Assembly: GCA_034359265.1 (NCBI GenBank)
Contig: CP136890.1
Span: 71,487,501-71,551,500, forward strand
DNA: 64,000 bases
Reading direction: 5' to 3'
From: Canna indica
Taxonomy: Eukaryota; Streptophyta; Magnoliopsida; Zingiberales; Cannaceae
Under the pieces are notes generated by a model. That model saw nothing but the letters and a program-made list of their open reading frames with translations. It searched no databases and was not told the origin of the DNA. Position 1 is the stretch's first letter. Each line of letters starts with the position of its first letter. The position numbers and the translations under genes were made by a program. Below, in pieces: positions 11,499 through 23,917 of this stretch.

Positions 11499-12888
11499 AT
11501 CCACCCCCCTTAGGGCTGGCGGCTACCTATTGAAGCCGCCCCAACCGATTGGAGATAAGAGAGGAGCCAACCGCCTAAGCCACCGCCCCTCCCTCCCCCC
11601 TCTTGGAGCCGCCGAACAACCCAGTCATCCAAGCCGCCGCCTCCCCTTCTTCCCCTCTCCCTTCCTTGGAGCCGAGCAGAGAGGAGCCACCCCTCTCTCT
11701 CTTCCCCTCTCTTCAAGCCGACGACTTGAGGAGGAGCCACCGCCCCCTCTCCCCCCTTCTTTGAGTCGAGCCGCCATCTCTTGAAGCCGGATTCGAGGGC
11801 CGTCGTTCGGGATTGATCCTCTAATCATCCTTCCTATTTAGGTGGCTGTTTTTACCCCTCCTTCTCGGGTTTCTTCGAATTCTTGAAGTCTTTCTTGAAG
11901 GCAAAGATGTACTTGATTATTTTATGACAATCTCTCAAATTCTCGTCGTTCTTTTTGTCTGCCATGCTTGAGGAGGCCCTAAACCCTCCTCTATGGGGCT
12001 CGGCTACAATGTTTGATGAATTGCCTAAGTGAAGGGTGTAGATTTTTCTTGCCTTCTATGATTCAATTTGTTCATCAATCTTGATGCTTATAATTTAAAT
12101 GCATGCTTGATATTAAATCTATGATTTTTGGAAATATATCATGTGTTTCAAAGATGGGTTTGATCTTGAAGGTATGAGGGTTCTTGATTTAAATTCTTGA
12201 GCATAGAGGTTGGTTCTTGGTTAAAGAGGGTGTGATGCTTGTTGTTCTTGCTTAATAAATATCGTTTTTATGAGATTTATTTTAATGATTATGAATCTGA
12301 TGTGAAGGTAATTTTGGGAGTTATATTCTGTAAATTTCGAATTTATTTTCATGTTATGCTGAAAATTCAATGTTGCTGGAATTTCATACTGAAAGGATAA
12401 AATCTGTGTTGTTTTGAAATATTTGTGGTGGTGTGTGTATTTTTCTGAATATAGTCATATAACCTATTGTTTTGACCAGAAAACATAGTTTGGAAACATA
12501 GGTTACACTCTGAAAACTAGATTCGGGTTAGATACATCAGTTTCGAGCATATTCGTAAGCCAAAACAAAACCCTAATCCTGGTGATCTAAATTTTTAATT
12601 GTATAATTAAAATTGAGCAAGGGGTCAACATAATCTGTTATGAACCAACAAATAAGTTATGCATGAAATAAAATCTCACGAGTTTATGACATTATGGGTC
12701 TAGGAGTTGGGGGTCGGGTATTGGAGTGTACGTTGAGAAGCTTCCAATAAGGACACCCATAAGACACCGTAGGAGAGACTTGACTTAGGTCATGATGCAC
12801 CATATCTTTATGAATGGCGGAGAGGCTCATTGAGGAGCTGGATTGGGGGCTAGGCCTGGATGGTTGGATGGCTAATTCCCAACCTATG

Positions 12889-13312
12889 GAACAAGTTCGG
12901 ATGGATAAATCTTGATTGTTCTTGCGTATTTTGTGAAACAAGTTCGGACGGGCAAATCCGGATTGTTCCCAAGATTCTTATTTAAATAGGTAAGTTCGGA
13001 TGGGCGAATCTCGATTACTCCTACGTTATTTATTGGAACAAGTTCGGATGAGCAAATCCCGATTGTCCCGGTTCGGCTTCGTGGAATAAGTTCGGAGGGC
13101 CTACTCGATTATTTTCGAGCTGTTTTTAAGGAATAAGTTCGAACAGGTAAATCCTTATTATTGTTGTGATATTGTAAAGGGGCAACATCGGATGGGCAAT
13201 TACCAATTGTTCCTACACGTATCATGGAGCAAGTTCGGATGGGCCAATCCCGATTGCTCCCGAGTTTTATTATATTAGGAGAAGTTTGGAGAGCCTATCC
13301 GATTATCCTAGT
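12889..13312 (+). repeat. 48-bp imperfect tandem array in the left LTR
   Basis: About nine units, roughly 45-50 bp apart, each with AAGTTCGGATGGGCAAATCC and GATTGTTCC-like cores. The array is shared with the right LTR and the LTR at the right edge of the window. Confidence 0.8.
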
Positions 13313-13970
13313 ATGTTTGGTTGCCTTAGGGCATGGTAGGCTTAGGCCTGTTGATCTTCACCATTTGAGTGTTGGCTGCCTTCGGCAGGTAGTGGCCACA
13401 TGGCCTGTTAGCTGGTCACTCCCTTGTGACCTTTCCTGTTTGAGTCAGGAGTTTTTGCTTTATGCTTCATATCAGTATTTGGTTTTTCGTGGGGGTTGGT
13501 AGAATCGCTCACTGAGTTCTTTTGAACTCACCCATTGTCGTTTTATTTTTGTTTTGCAGAGCCTGACCAGTGAGGTGGGCTGGAGCACTTGGCGCGGCTG
13601 GAGGGCAGAGGAGCCACATGATCTCATAGCAGTCCTACTTAGGGGTCGTAGTCGAGTCTGTAGTAGTTTGTCATGTACTGTATTTTTGCATTTCAGAGTT
13701 GTAGTCCCTTGGGGGACGTCTATGTCATTCATTTCAGATTGCATTATTGGTGGTCTATTGGACTTGATTTATTATTTTCGCACTTTTATCTTTTTGCTAA
13801 ACTTACTTCTTATGAAATCTGATTTGATTTTCATTTTGAATAATAAAACTCTTTACGTTCTTTCCGCTATGATTTATTATTATGAGTTGGCATGTGCATG
13901 GTTCAGGGTGTGGGGTATAGGCATGTATACCCTGGCCGGTCACGTGACCCTGAGTTGGGGAGTGACAATG

Positions 13971-13982
13971 TGGTATCAGAGC
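13971..13982 (+). other. Primer-binding site of the gypsy element
   Basis: TGGTATCAGAGC, complementary to the 3' end of plant initiator methionine tRNA, three bases after the LTR end at 13967. Confirms the plus-strand orientation. Confidence 0.9.
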
Positions 13983-14179
13983 ATGTGGTTCGGTCTAACT
14001 ATGACCTAGAATTATCATCGTATATGGCATTGCTAGCATGTCAGTATACGGTAAGTGTATGTTATGCGATCAATGGGCTAAATCTGCACCTCAGCGTGAC
14101 TTGTGGTTTAATTACTTAACGACTTAGGGTGAATTAAAAATTGGCTAATTTTCATATTTTTTCTAGTGATACCAGATAG

Positions 14180-15331
14180 ATGGAGGCCTTTGATGCCGCA
14201 AGGAGCGGTAGTGACAACAACTCTACTGAGCGCCGAGGCCGAGGCCGAGGTTGGGGCCGGGGTCATGAGAGACCACCGCAGGCTCAAGAAGAGGTGGGAC
14301 ATGATCCCATGATTGTTCAGTTGCTGGCCCAAGTGGCTGAGTTGAATGAGGCACTCCGCAGGGAGCAGGAGCTGAGGCAGCAGCCACAACTAGTACCGGC
14401 AGCACCCGCGGCACCAGAGGTGATCCAGCCAGTGGCACTGGGGGTCAGAGCCCCCCGAGCACCTTCAGATGCAGATTTTGTTGCATTCTAGCCACCAGAG
14501 TATAAAGGGACATATCAGCAGGTGGAGGTCACTAGGAGATTGCTATGAGCTGTGCAGGGAGCTTGGTTGTTCTTCTGAGACGTCTGCTCGACTGGTCGGG
14601 TTACAGTTAAGAGGTCCAGCCAAGGATTGAATTCACACCTGGAAGGACCGCAGAGCAGCAGATACACCACCCCCTACTTGGGAGGAGTTTAGAGCTGCTA
14701 TGGTGGAGAAGTACCCACCACTGAGCGTCTGGGATAGACGGGCAAAAGAGTTCGAGCTACTGCGTCAGACGGGCAGTATGTCGGTGACAGATTATGAGAT
14801 GGAGTTCACTCGACTCTCGAAGTACCATCCCACCTTGATAGCCACAGAGACCACCAGGGTCAAGAGATTTGTCGAGGGGCTGAGGCCGCAGATCGCCAGA
14901 CTCATCCATTACATAGAGGACACTTTCTTTGCTCGGGTTATAGATGAGACGCTTCGAAAGGAGGCACTAGTACTAACAGACATACATGATGATCCCCGGA
15001 AGAAAAAGTTTTGGCCCCACCTTTGGGGGGTCGGCCAGCTCACTCTGAGGGGACTCTCAGAACAGCAGATCCACCATAGGGCGGAGGTCATAACAATTCT
15101 AGAGGCAAAATGGGTTAAGGACCAGGGGCATCATCTAGAGATTCGCAGCGGAGACATGGGCCACAGTAGTGTAACCGATGTCACAGGAAATACTAGGGGG
15201 CTTGCTGGGGATGTTCAGAGGTATGTTTCAGCTGTGGGCAGACTAGGCATTACAAAATGGATTGTCCTAGCAAGGGCAGTCAGCAACCAAATCAGATCAG
15301 AGGAAAGGCGCCGATGTCAGTGGGTTCCATA
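14180..15331 (+). pseudogene. Gypsy gag (capsid) remnant
   Basis: The first open part, 14180-14491, starts with a glycine/arginine-rich segment (RRGRGRGWGRG) and a predicted helical stretch. Two or more stops and frame changes follow. A second open part, 14700-15332, holds the retrotransposon gag core (SVTDYEMEFTRLSKYHPTL and RFVEGLRPQI). A CCHC zinc knuckle expected near 15200 is not clearly readable in one frame. Intact gag forms the cytoplasmic virus-like particle. Here it is inactivated by several lesions. Confidence 0.82.
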
Positions 15332-15349
15332 GCTCAGAGGGGTTAGACT

Positions 15350-15876
15350 CAGAGAGGAGGCCAGCGAGCTGGTGGTTCAGAGAGGCCCATTGCACGAGTG
15401 TTTTCTATGAACCAAGAGGGCGCTGAGGCATCCAGGGCAGTAGTGTCAGGTAACCTTGTTGTAGGTTCTGCTATTGCATATGTCTTATTCGATCCGGGTG
15501 CCACACACTCTTTTGTATCTACTTTGTTTGCTGCTAAGTTGGCAGGGGAACCGTCTGTGCTTGATTTGCCTCTTGTGGTATTTACGCCTACGAGCATTTT
15601 TGTGATGGCAGAGACAGTCTTTCGGGGCTGAGAGGTTGTCATTTGTGGGCATGTGTTGATGGCCGAATTGACACTCCTGCCGATGCTGGAGTTTGATGTA
15701 ATTTTGGGAATTGAGTGGTTGACAAACCATTTTTCCTCAGTGGATTACAGGGCTAAGACTGTGATTTTTAGTAAGCCCAGGTTGCCCCAGTTTACCATCC
15801 AGGGTGAGGGAAGGGGAGATTCGTTGATGACAATTTCAGCTCTCAAGGCTCGGAAGCTACTTCTGGGTGGATGCTA
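15350..15876 (+). pseudogene. Gypsy aspartic protease remnant
   Basis: Frame 15398-15631 holds AYVLFDPGATHSFVS, the retropepsin active-site region; the usual DSGAT serine is proline here, which would impair catalysis. A stop at 15629 breaks it, and the next open piece (15653-15877) contains FDVILGIEWL and the segment leading to the reverse transcriptase linker. In an intact element the protease matures the polyprotein. Confidence 0.82.
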
Positions 15877-16034
15877 GTCCTTCTTGGCCTTTGTGTCTGG
15901 GGCAGAAGGAGGTGGAGGTGCGGCTAGGGACATCGAGGGGACGCCTGTGGTATGCGGGTTCTCTGATGTGTTCCTATAGGAGTTGCCAGGGTTGCCTCCA
16001 AAGAGGGAGATCGAGTTTTGTATTGATTTGCAGC

Positions 16035-17790
16035 CTGGGGTTAAGTCGATCTCCATTCCACCGTACCGGATGGCACCAGCTGAGTTGTGGGAGTTGAAAT
16101 CCTAGTTGCAGGAGTTGCTTGAGTTGGGCTTCATTCGACCAAGTGTTTCGCCTAGGGGTGCTCCAGTGCTCTTTGTGAAAAAGAAAGATGGGTCCATGCA
16201 GATGTGCATTGATTACCGGCAGCTTAACAAAGTAACGGTGAAGAATCGGTACTCGCTGCCCAGGATTGATGATTTATTTGATCAGCTTCAGGGAGCTCAG
16301 TGGTTTTCCAAGATTGACATGCGGTCAGGGTACCATCAGTTGAGGATCCGAGATAGTGACGTCCCTAAGGCTACTTTCAGGTCGAGGTATGAGCACTTTG
16401 AGTTCCTGGTGATGTCCTTCGGGCTGACTAATGCACTTGCAGCATTTATGAACCGAGTGTTCAGGGAATACTTGGATAAATTTGTGATAGTGTTCATTGA
16501 TGATATCTTGATATATTCCAGGAGTAAAGAGGAGCATGCTGAGCACTTGCAGATGGTTCTAGAGACTCTCCGAGAGCACCGCTTGTATGCCGAATTCTCC
16601 AAGTGCGAGTTCTGGCTGGAGAGTGTGGGGTTCCTGGGCTATGTAGTGAGGGACCTTCGGGGTTGTCAAGTCCTGTATGTGTCATGATGGTCCCTAACGT
16701 GCATTGTAAATATTGCATCATGAGCATCCATGTAAAATGCTCCTCGCTCTTGCTCACGCCTAGGGAAACAGTCTCATTTGCCTAGGCGTGGCATGGACGG
16801 TGGGGGTGTGCGAACATAGGAATTTTGTCAAGCTCCTCGTGCTTTTGGAAACCTTGGGGGTGACACTTGGGGGTTAGGCTCCACAAGTATAGTACCCAAG
16901 TATAGCATGGGCACACTCTAGTCTTTCGTTCAAGCATTTTCCAGCATTTTCATGCAATCGGCCATTTGGCCCAATAACGTTTTTGTGTCAAAGCACTGAT
17001 AGGTTATGACCCACGCGAAGTGGGAGCATGCGACTTTTCGACATTGGCCAAGCAGATTGGCTTAAGGCTGATTCCTCGAATGGGAAGCGAGGGAGCTGCA
17101 CGGACATTTTTCGCCCAAATAGTTAGTCCGTGATAATGTGGTGTCCAAGGAAGGGGTAAAGGTGGACCCCGCAAAGATAGAAGTAGTTTAGAATTAGAAG
17201 AGGCCGACTAATGTCACTGAGATCCGCAATTTCCTGGGGTTGACAGACTATTACAAAAAAATTGTGGAGAATTTCTTCAGGATCACAGCACCATTGACCC
17301 GCCTGACTCAGAAGAAGGTCAAGTTCGAATGGGACAGTAAGTGCGAGGAGAGCTTTCTGAAGCTCAAGGGTCGCTTGACGTTGACACTAGTTCTAGCAGT
17401 ACCCTCGGGCTTAGGAGGATTTGTTGTTTACTGCGATGCCTCTCGGGTCGGCTTGGGTTGTGTGTTAATGCAAAATGGCAGCGTGATAGCTTATGCCTCC
17501 AGGCAGTTGAAAGTTCACGAGAAGAATTACCCAACTCATGACCTTGGGCTGGCAGCAGCGGTGTTCTCATTGAAGCTGTGGCTTCACTACTTTTATAGCG
17601 AGGCTTGTGAGATATACACTAATCATAAGAGCCTCCAGTATTTGCTCACCTAGAAGGAGTTGAATATGAGACAGAGAAAATGGTTTGAGCTCTTGAAAGA
17701 CTATGACTGCATGATCATATACCATCCGGGGAAGGCTAATGTGATAGCTGATGCTTTGAGCAGAAAGTCTATAGGCAGTCTGGCGCATTT
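16035..17790 (+). pseudogene. Gypsy reverse transcriptase - RNase H remnant
   Basis: From about 16035 ([11 protein letters not shown]) the RT palm is readable: [20 protein letters not shown], the catalytic FIDDILIYS at about 16494-16520 (YVDD-type box) and VGFLGYVV at 16625. A 487-bp non-coding insertion (16649-17135) then splits the gene. It resumes with VVSKEGVKVDPAKIE, has a stop, and continues with RNLFGLT-type thumb and RNase H (17240-17653; [12 protein letters not shown], with the catalytic aspartate in CDAS). A stop at 17652 precedes [19 protein letters not shown] and ADALSRK at about 17750. The sequence is typical chromovirus. Confidence 0.9.
16649..17135. mobile_element. 487-bp non-coding insertion in the gypsy RT gene
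   Basis: The RT reading frame stops matching at 16649 and resumes at 17136. ATGTAGTG at 16641-16648 and ATGTGGTG at 17136-17143 look like an 8-bp TSD with one mismatch, as for hAT elements. The insert ends (AGGGACCTTCGG and AGTCCGTGATA) show no clear terminal inverted repeat, and no coding signal is visible. Possibly a small non-autonomous transposon or a short solo LTR; the class is undecided. Confidence 0.6.
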
Positions 17791-18712
17791 GACAGTTAGG
17801 AGGAGGCCGTTGGCTCAGGATTTGGCCATGAGTTTGGATGGTAGGGCAGTCTTGTCAGTATCAGCTTCTGGTGCGCTGGTGGCTCACCTAAGGGTGCAAT
17901 CCATTTTGGTAGTCATGCTGCGAGCAGCGCAGGAGGAGGATGCTTTCTATGCTCTCACTAAGGATCTGGCTAGAAGGGGCGATGCCGATAGTGGTGCCAG
18001 ATATGACCGAGGTTCGCAGGCAGGTGATAGAGATGGCTCATCGGTCCACATACACTATGCATCTGGGAGCCACGAAGATGTACCGCGACCTAGGGAAGAA
18101 TTATTGGTGGAAAGGCATGAAAAGAGAAGTGGCCGAGTTCGTGTCTAAGTGCCTGGTGTGTCAGCAGGTTAAGGCTGAGCATTTGAAACTGGCAGGGTTG
18201 CTCCAGAACCTAGAAGTACTAGAGTTGAAATGAGAGAAGATAACAATGGATTTTGTGACTGGGTTGCCAAAGTCAGGGAAGGGCAATGATTCTATCTAGG
18301 TAGCGGTGGATCTCCTAACCAATACTTCACATTTTATACCAGTTAAGATGACCTTTTATGCTGAGCAATATACAAGGTTGTTTTTGGATCGGATCGTCGC
18401 TTATCATGGTGTTCCGGTTATGATCATCTCAGATCGGGGCACTCAGTTCACAGCTCGATTCTGGCAGTCTTTTCAGGAGGCGTTGGGCACTCAAGTTCGG
18501 TTCAGTACCACATTTTTATCCTCAGACAGATGGTCAGTCAGAGTGGACTATTCAGACGCTGGAGGATATGCTGAGAGCATGTGTTCTAGATTGGAGGGCA
18601 GTTGGGAGGGGCATTTACCTCTGATTGAGTTTGTCTACAATAACAGCTATCACAGTAGCATCGGGATGACCCCATTTGAGGCATTGTATGACAGAGATGC
18701 AGGTCGCCGGTA
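17790..18712 (+). pseudogene. Gypsy integrase remnant
   Basis: The HHCC zinc domain is at about 17940-18160 ([20 protein letters not shown], then CLVCQQVK). The core domain follows after stops: ITMDFVTGLPKS (first catalytic aspartate, about 18243-18280), SDRGTQFTARFWQ (second aspartate, about 18430), and the glutamate region disrupted near 18530-18560 by a frame change. It continues to EFVYNNSYHSSIGMTPFEAL at about 18625-18690. It would insert element cDNA in the nucleus if intact. Confidence 0.86.
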
Positions 18713-18739
18713 GGCTGGTTTGAGGCAGAGGATTCCCTC

Positions 18740-19146
18740 ATGATGGGACCTGACCTGGTGGAGGAGGTAGTGGAAAAGGTGAAGCTAATCAGAAAAAGAT
18801 TGTTGGCAGCTCAGAGTCGCCAGAAGATGTATGCGGATGGAAAGGACAGGGAGGTAGAGTTTGCTGAGGGGGATAAGGTACTCCTCAAGGTATCCCCTAT
18901 GAAATGGGTGGTGAGATTTGGTAAGAAAGGGAAGCTAAGCCCTAGGTTCATCGGGTCGTTCCCTATTCTCAGGCGCAGGGGAGCTGTGGCATATGAGTTG
19001 GCTTTACCTCCGGGTATGGACCAGGTGCATCCTGTATTCCATATGTCTATGCTGAAGAAGTACATTCGGGATGAGTCCCATGTGATTAAGCCTACCGTAG
19101 TGGAGGTGGATTCAACAGTTTCTTATGAGGAGCGGCCAGTTGAGGT
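18740..19146 (+). pseudogene. Gypsy integrase C-terminal region, first part of the chromodomain tail
   Basis: Open frame with QKMYADGKDREVEFAEGDKV, LSPRFIGSFPILRR and VHPVFHMSMLKKYI, the GPY/F-like integrase C-terminus of chromoviruses, running to the last codons before the chromodomain. At 19146 the frame is cut by the copia-type element; the continuation is 37021-37174 after one copy of the 5-bp duplication. Confidence 0.9.
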
Positions 19147-20687
19147 TGTGGGCGAAATGGCGACACTAGAGGGGGGGTGAATAGTGTGTTTACTACATTA
19201 TTCGCCTAAGTTACAATTTTAATCGTTTTCTTAAAACGTTAGGCAATTCACGAATCAAGAAATAAACGGAAGCAATATATAAAAATGATAAGCAACTAAA
19301 ACATGCAAGGAACACAAGATCAATGCAAACACAGGATTTATAGTGGTTCGGCCCCAATGCCTACTCCACTACCTAAGCACCCCACTTAGGATTTCCAAAC
19401 TAGTTTTACTAGATTAATTTACGTTTCTCTTACACAGAGGACTTTTCACTTGAAGAGTCTCACTCTCGACCTAAGGTACTTCCACACCCGGAAGTCTTCG
19501 CTTTCTTATCGAGAGCACTCATCCACCTCAACCCTAAGGGACAACTAAACTAATCCTAGTAAATACTACGTTTAGACAAGTGGCTTTAGTCCCTCTACAC
19601 CAAGGATACCACTTATACGCAAGACCTAACACAAGGTCTTCTCATAAACCCAAATCAAAAACCAGTTCAAACAACAAATAAAATTACAAGGGAAAAGAGC
19701 TTAAAGTAAAATAAAATTATCTACTCTTTTCCAAGCCTTAGAACCTCCAACTTGATGGAAGATAAATCTTGTGTTGCAGCAGAGTTGAGGGAAGCAGCTG
19801 GCGCTTGAAGAAGAACTCGACAGAAGAATAGGCGTGCTTCAATCAATCACTTGGAAGGCTTTACACTCCCCTTTAAATGCTCAATAATATCTGTAGAAGT
19901 TACGGAAGAAGATTAAATGAATCATATAAGGGTGTGTTTATACCCTTCTGAAGAAACGATAGCTCAATGGATAGTTTTCTATCAGTTACAGGCCGCTGGT
20001 CGATAGGTCGGTCGATCGACCGATCGACCGGTCATTCGACCACTGCTTTCTCTCTGTGGTCGATCGATCGATGGGTCGACCGCCCAGACGCAAAAATTGC
20101 GATCCCGACCTTCAGTCGACCCATCGGTTGATCGACGTGATCTGCATCTACGGGTATCCACAGGTCGGTCGACCGGCTGGTCGACCGACAGAGCTACTTC
20201 CCGTTTTGGGCTTCAATGGGTCGACCGCCGGTCGACCGACGGGTTGACCGAATGCCTACTGCCTGATTTTGGCACTAGTCGGTCGACCGAAATGGCTGGT
20301 GCCATTAACTTTACCCTATTCGATCGACCGATCGGTCGACTGAACTTAGGCTGAGTTGTATTTTTCAGCCGATTTCTTCCACGCTTTATTTTCGGGTTCT
20401 GGCTTTCAACGAGCATCATCTTGGAGAGCTTTCCATCTGATCTTTGAGCTCGTCCAATGCATCTTTGGTGCACTCGTCAATCTTTGAGAAACTTCCGTGA
20501 CGAACCCGAGCATGACGATCAATGTCCTTCTGATTTCCGATTTCTCTAATTTTTTCGATCGAGGACATCGAACGCTATTGATATGGAACCTGAAGATATT
20601 CTCAATGAAATCATTAGTCCCATATTTGTTATCATCAAAACCATCAAAACCGAGATTAATACTAAGGTTGAAAATCTAAAGCCTACA
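19147..20687 (-). repeat. 3' LTR of copia-type copy 1 (1541 bp)
   Basis: On the plus strand it begins TGTGGGCGAAATGG and ends GCCTACA. Contains CACTAGAGGGGGGGTGAATA near one end and, at 19992-20345, a dense cluster of CGGTCGACCGA / GATCGATCGACC palindromes. It lacks a 43-bp segment present in the other LTR (around 36515-36557), apparently lost between two CGGTCGACCGA repeats. Confidence 0.92.
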
Positions 20688-20701
20688 ATCTCCCCCTTTT
20701 T
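20688..20701 (-). other. Polypurine tract of copia-type copy 1
   Basis: Minus strand reads AAAAAGGGGGAGAT immediately before the 3' LTR, the plus-strand primer of reverse transcription. Fixes element polarity as minus. Confidence 0.85.
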
Positions 20702-23700
20702 GATGATGACAAACATCCTTAAGAAAATATAATCATTAAGGCATAGAAGGATATCAACTAAGGGATTTCTCTCCCTATCAACATGCATATCTATAAGAAT
20801 AAACTCCCATCTATCTATATGCATGGATTTCCTATATTTTCCTCCCCTTTACCTATAGTTTTATCCTATATTTTCTTATACTTTTTTTCCCTTTTTACTT
20901 ATACTCTTCTCCCCCTTTTGACATCAATGAAAAAGGGCAAGAAACACAATTATTTTTTAGTTGAGACTCTAAGGAGTATTTTTCATGAAACATGGAAATC
21001 TCAACCAAATGGATGGAAAATAAGTAATTTGATATGAAACAAAGACATACATGATAAAAGAATGATAGATACAATTCAACACTCAATCATGTATGCACTC
21101 AAGTATGAATGTATTCATATGTTTTTCATGACATTTTTAGATTTCATTCAAACTTTCAAAATACCAAGATATGGTCATTTAACTCATGTATTAAGTTTGA
21201 AGTGAAACTAATGTCATTTGATCTAAATATGAACTTAGCACATTTTCATTTGAAATAAGCATGAAAACATGAAGGTGCTAAGTCTTAAGTTTTGCTATCT
21301 ACTCATATTTTCTCAAACTTAGGCATCGAGACATTAAACATGAGATAATGTAAGTCTATGAATCAAGTTTGTGTACTTAAGATGAATTCTTTAAGTTATG
21401 TTGTTGACTTAGGTCAACCTATGCTTCAAGTTTTGAAAAAATCAAACTTTTAAATCTATACAAAATTATATTTTTGATAAAAAACTTTGGTACCAATTTT
21501 TGGATGAAAATTTTGATACCAAATATTGAATGGTCATTTGAAATGCATAAATGAAGTTTGAACTCAAAATGAATTTTCAAAGACCATTTTTCATCCTATA
21601 TTGATTTTAATAAATAAATTGATCCTAGCTATGATCCAAAATATCAAAATCATTCATAGAAATGATTTTACTCATGAAATTGTGTGAATGATATTAGAAA
21701 TGGAATCCAAATGGTGTACATGAGTTTTTATTGAAATTTTTGAAGAAAAATCAAAGTATCGAAAAGATTAGCGTTTCAAGAATAATGATACTTTGTGTTT
21801 TGAAATCCAACTTCAAAAATTCACTTTAAATCCGATTCTTGATGAAACTTTTTGAAATTTTTACTGATAAAACTAGATTTTTCAGTGAATATGTAGTTTC
21901 AAGAATCATCTAAAAAAGATTTTTCTATATTTTCCTAGAAATAACTGAAATTCATACCAATTGTAGGTTGAAATAGTATTTTTGTAATTTTCAGTTATTC
22001 TTATAACTTGTTCAATTTTCATTCAAACTTTCATGACACCACATGATGGTCATGCAAAGAGTATATATCAAGTTTGAAATGAAAATATGTCCTTAAGTCA
22101 AGATATCAACCTAGCATGGTTTCATTCAAAACTAAACTAGTTTTTATGAAGCTTGCTAAGTTTCAATCTTAATATTTACTCATGATTTTTCAAATTTAAA
22201 CCTACGGATACCTAACATGAGTAAATCTAAACATGTTCCACAAATATGGATTGAAAATAAGACCTTTAAGTCAACTTGTTGACTTGGGTCAACATGGTTC
22301 AAAAAAGATAAGCATGAATTGACCTTTATGTCATTTTATCCATATTCATATGAAATTTTTATTCAAAATGCATGAAAACATGTCATCCTTATTTCTAAAC
22401 ATGTTTATGAGATTTGAACTTAAAATGAAGTGACCAAGTCGATTTGTTGACTTGGGTCAAACCTTCTCAAACTTAAGTCCTCTAAAGTGAAATAGTTATC
22501 ATATTGTTCATCTAGACATGAATTTTCAATTTTAAATATCTAGACTCATGTGATATGTGTATCTAAACATGTTCATCAAACTTTTAACTTAAAGTGAGGT
22601 CTCTAAATAAGAATTTTAACCTAGTTCGATTTCATAAATATCATGATATCATGAAATGAGCTAAGTTAACAAAAATTTTCTTACTCATAAAAATTCAAGT
22701 ATTTATCATGCATAATCAATCATGAGCATATAGAGACATCATTAAAGCATGAAAATTCAATTTTTTATACAAAGATATTTGCAATAATTAAAATCATACC
22801 TTAGTCTTTAGAAATTTGCCCAACCTTTTCATTTCATTTTTCATTTTCTTTTAGATAGCCTAACCTTCCATTTACATTCACAACTTGCAAGTAGACTTCA
22901 TTAGTAGATAATGAAATTAATACGCCTACTAGCAAGCTAACATACTAAATAGCAAAGTTTCATTTAAAACCTTAACCTATGCTAGATAGTTAAGATTCAT
23001 TTTAAAGAAAGATTTCATGATATCAAAATGAATTTAAGAGATCCTAAGATATGAAACATTTGAGGAATAAGATCTCTAACCATGTTAAACTAGTTTGGAC
23101 TTATAAGAAGGTCTCTATTAATAGGTATTTACCTAGAGCAAGTTTCATTTAATGAAATTTGTCTAAGTACTAAAGTTTTTACCTACTCATGAGAAATCAA
23201 AGATTTTACATGTAATTACCATAATGAGTAAAGAGACATATTTTAAGCATAAACATTGAGGTATAACACTAAGATTTTGGATTTATTCAAGTTATACCTT
23301 ATACTTGAAGATTTAGCCAAACTAATCTTTTTCTTCCTAATTAGCCTTCCTAAAAACTTATAACTTGCAAGTATACTTCGTAAATAGAAAATGAAATCAA
23401 ATCTACATGCAAGCTATTAAACTAAATAGTGAAGTGAAAAACCAAATATCATTTTTCAAATTCAACTTTACTAAATAGCATGGATTCAATTTCAAAATAA
23501 TTATTCATGATAACAAAATGAATCAAGAGATCTCAAAATATAAAATTTTGAAACATAAGATCTCCAACCCTTCCTATTGGTTGAAAATCGAAAGGCCACA
23601 ATGAACCTACGATTTAGAAACGCAAGGTCGCTTAGGCCAATTACAGGCCACTTAGGTCTCCGAGGAGACCGAAGATCAAAAAATCAAAAATCATTTTCAA

Positions 23701-23917
23701 AATAACTCTTTTACAAGAGCGGGGAAAATAATTAATTTTAAGCATGTATCATAACTCCAACTTAAATAAAACAAGCTAAAGTAAGGAGATGATAAAAAAG
23801 TATACCAAGATGCCAATTTCCATACCTATGGCATCATGATGGTTTGAAGTTGCAACCAAGAATTTGGTGAAGCTTTAAGTCTTCATGCAACTCCCACCAA
23901 CCATCATCAACTCATCC
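20702..23917 (-). other. Long AT-rich non-coding interior of copia-type copy 1
   Basis: About 3.2 kb without any meaningful open frame. It contains repeated phrases such as CAAGTTTGAAATGAAA, CTAAACATGTTTATGA and GTTGACTTGGGTCAAC (21403, 22278, 22446) and looks built from degenerate modules of a few hundred bases. It is collinear with 48640-52428 of copy 2, so it is an inherited part of the family, occupying the place where an autonomous copia element carries pol. A short GC-richer block with the hairpin GGTCTCCGAGGAGACC lies at 23655-23670. Confidence 0.8.

Larger units (their letters stand above)
4577..13967 (+). repeat. Left LTR of the gypsy element, interrupted by CACTA-B
   Basis: The two parts 4577-4695 and 11347-13967 together match the right LTR (37226-40068). 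The left LTR begins inside the motif TTTGTGTTTG(T/C)CAGCC, so the expected first bases TGTAATATCG are absent. It ends at 13967 with TGACA, followed by ATG and the primer-binding site. It carries a TATA box at 11492, a CT- and GCC-rich transcribed part and a 48-bp repeat array. Confidence 0.88.

Noticed and set aside
11510..11828. Overlapping proline- and arginine-rich frames on both strands in the gypsy LTR (also 37488-37866 and 62112-62435)
   Set aside because: They come from CT/GCC-rich composition of the transcribed LTR part, are open on both strands and are not conserved between LTR copies.
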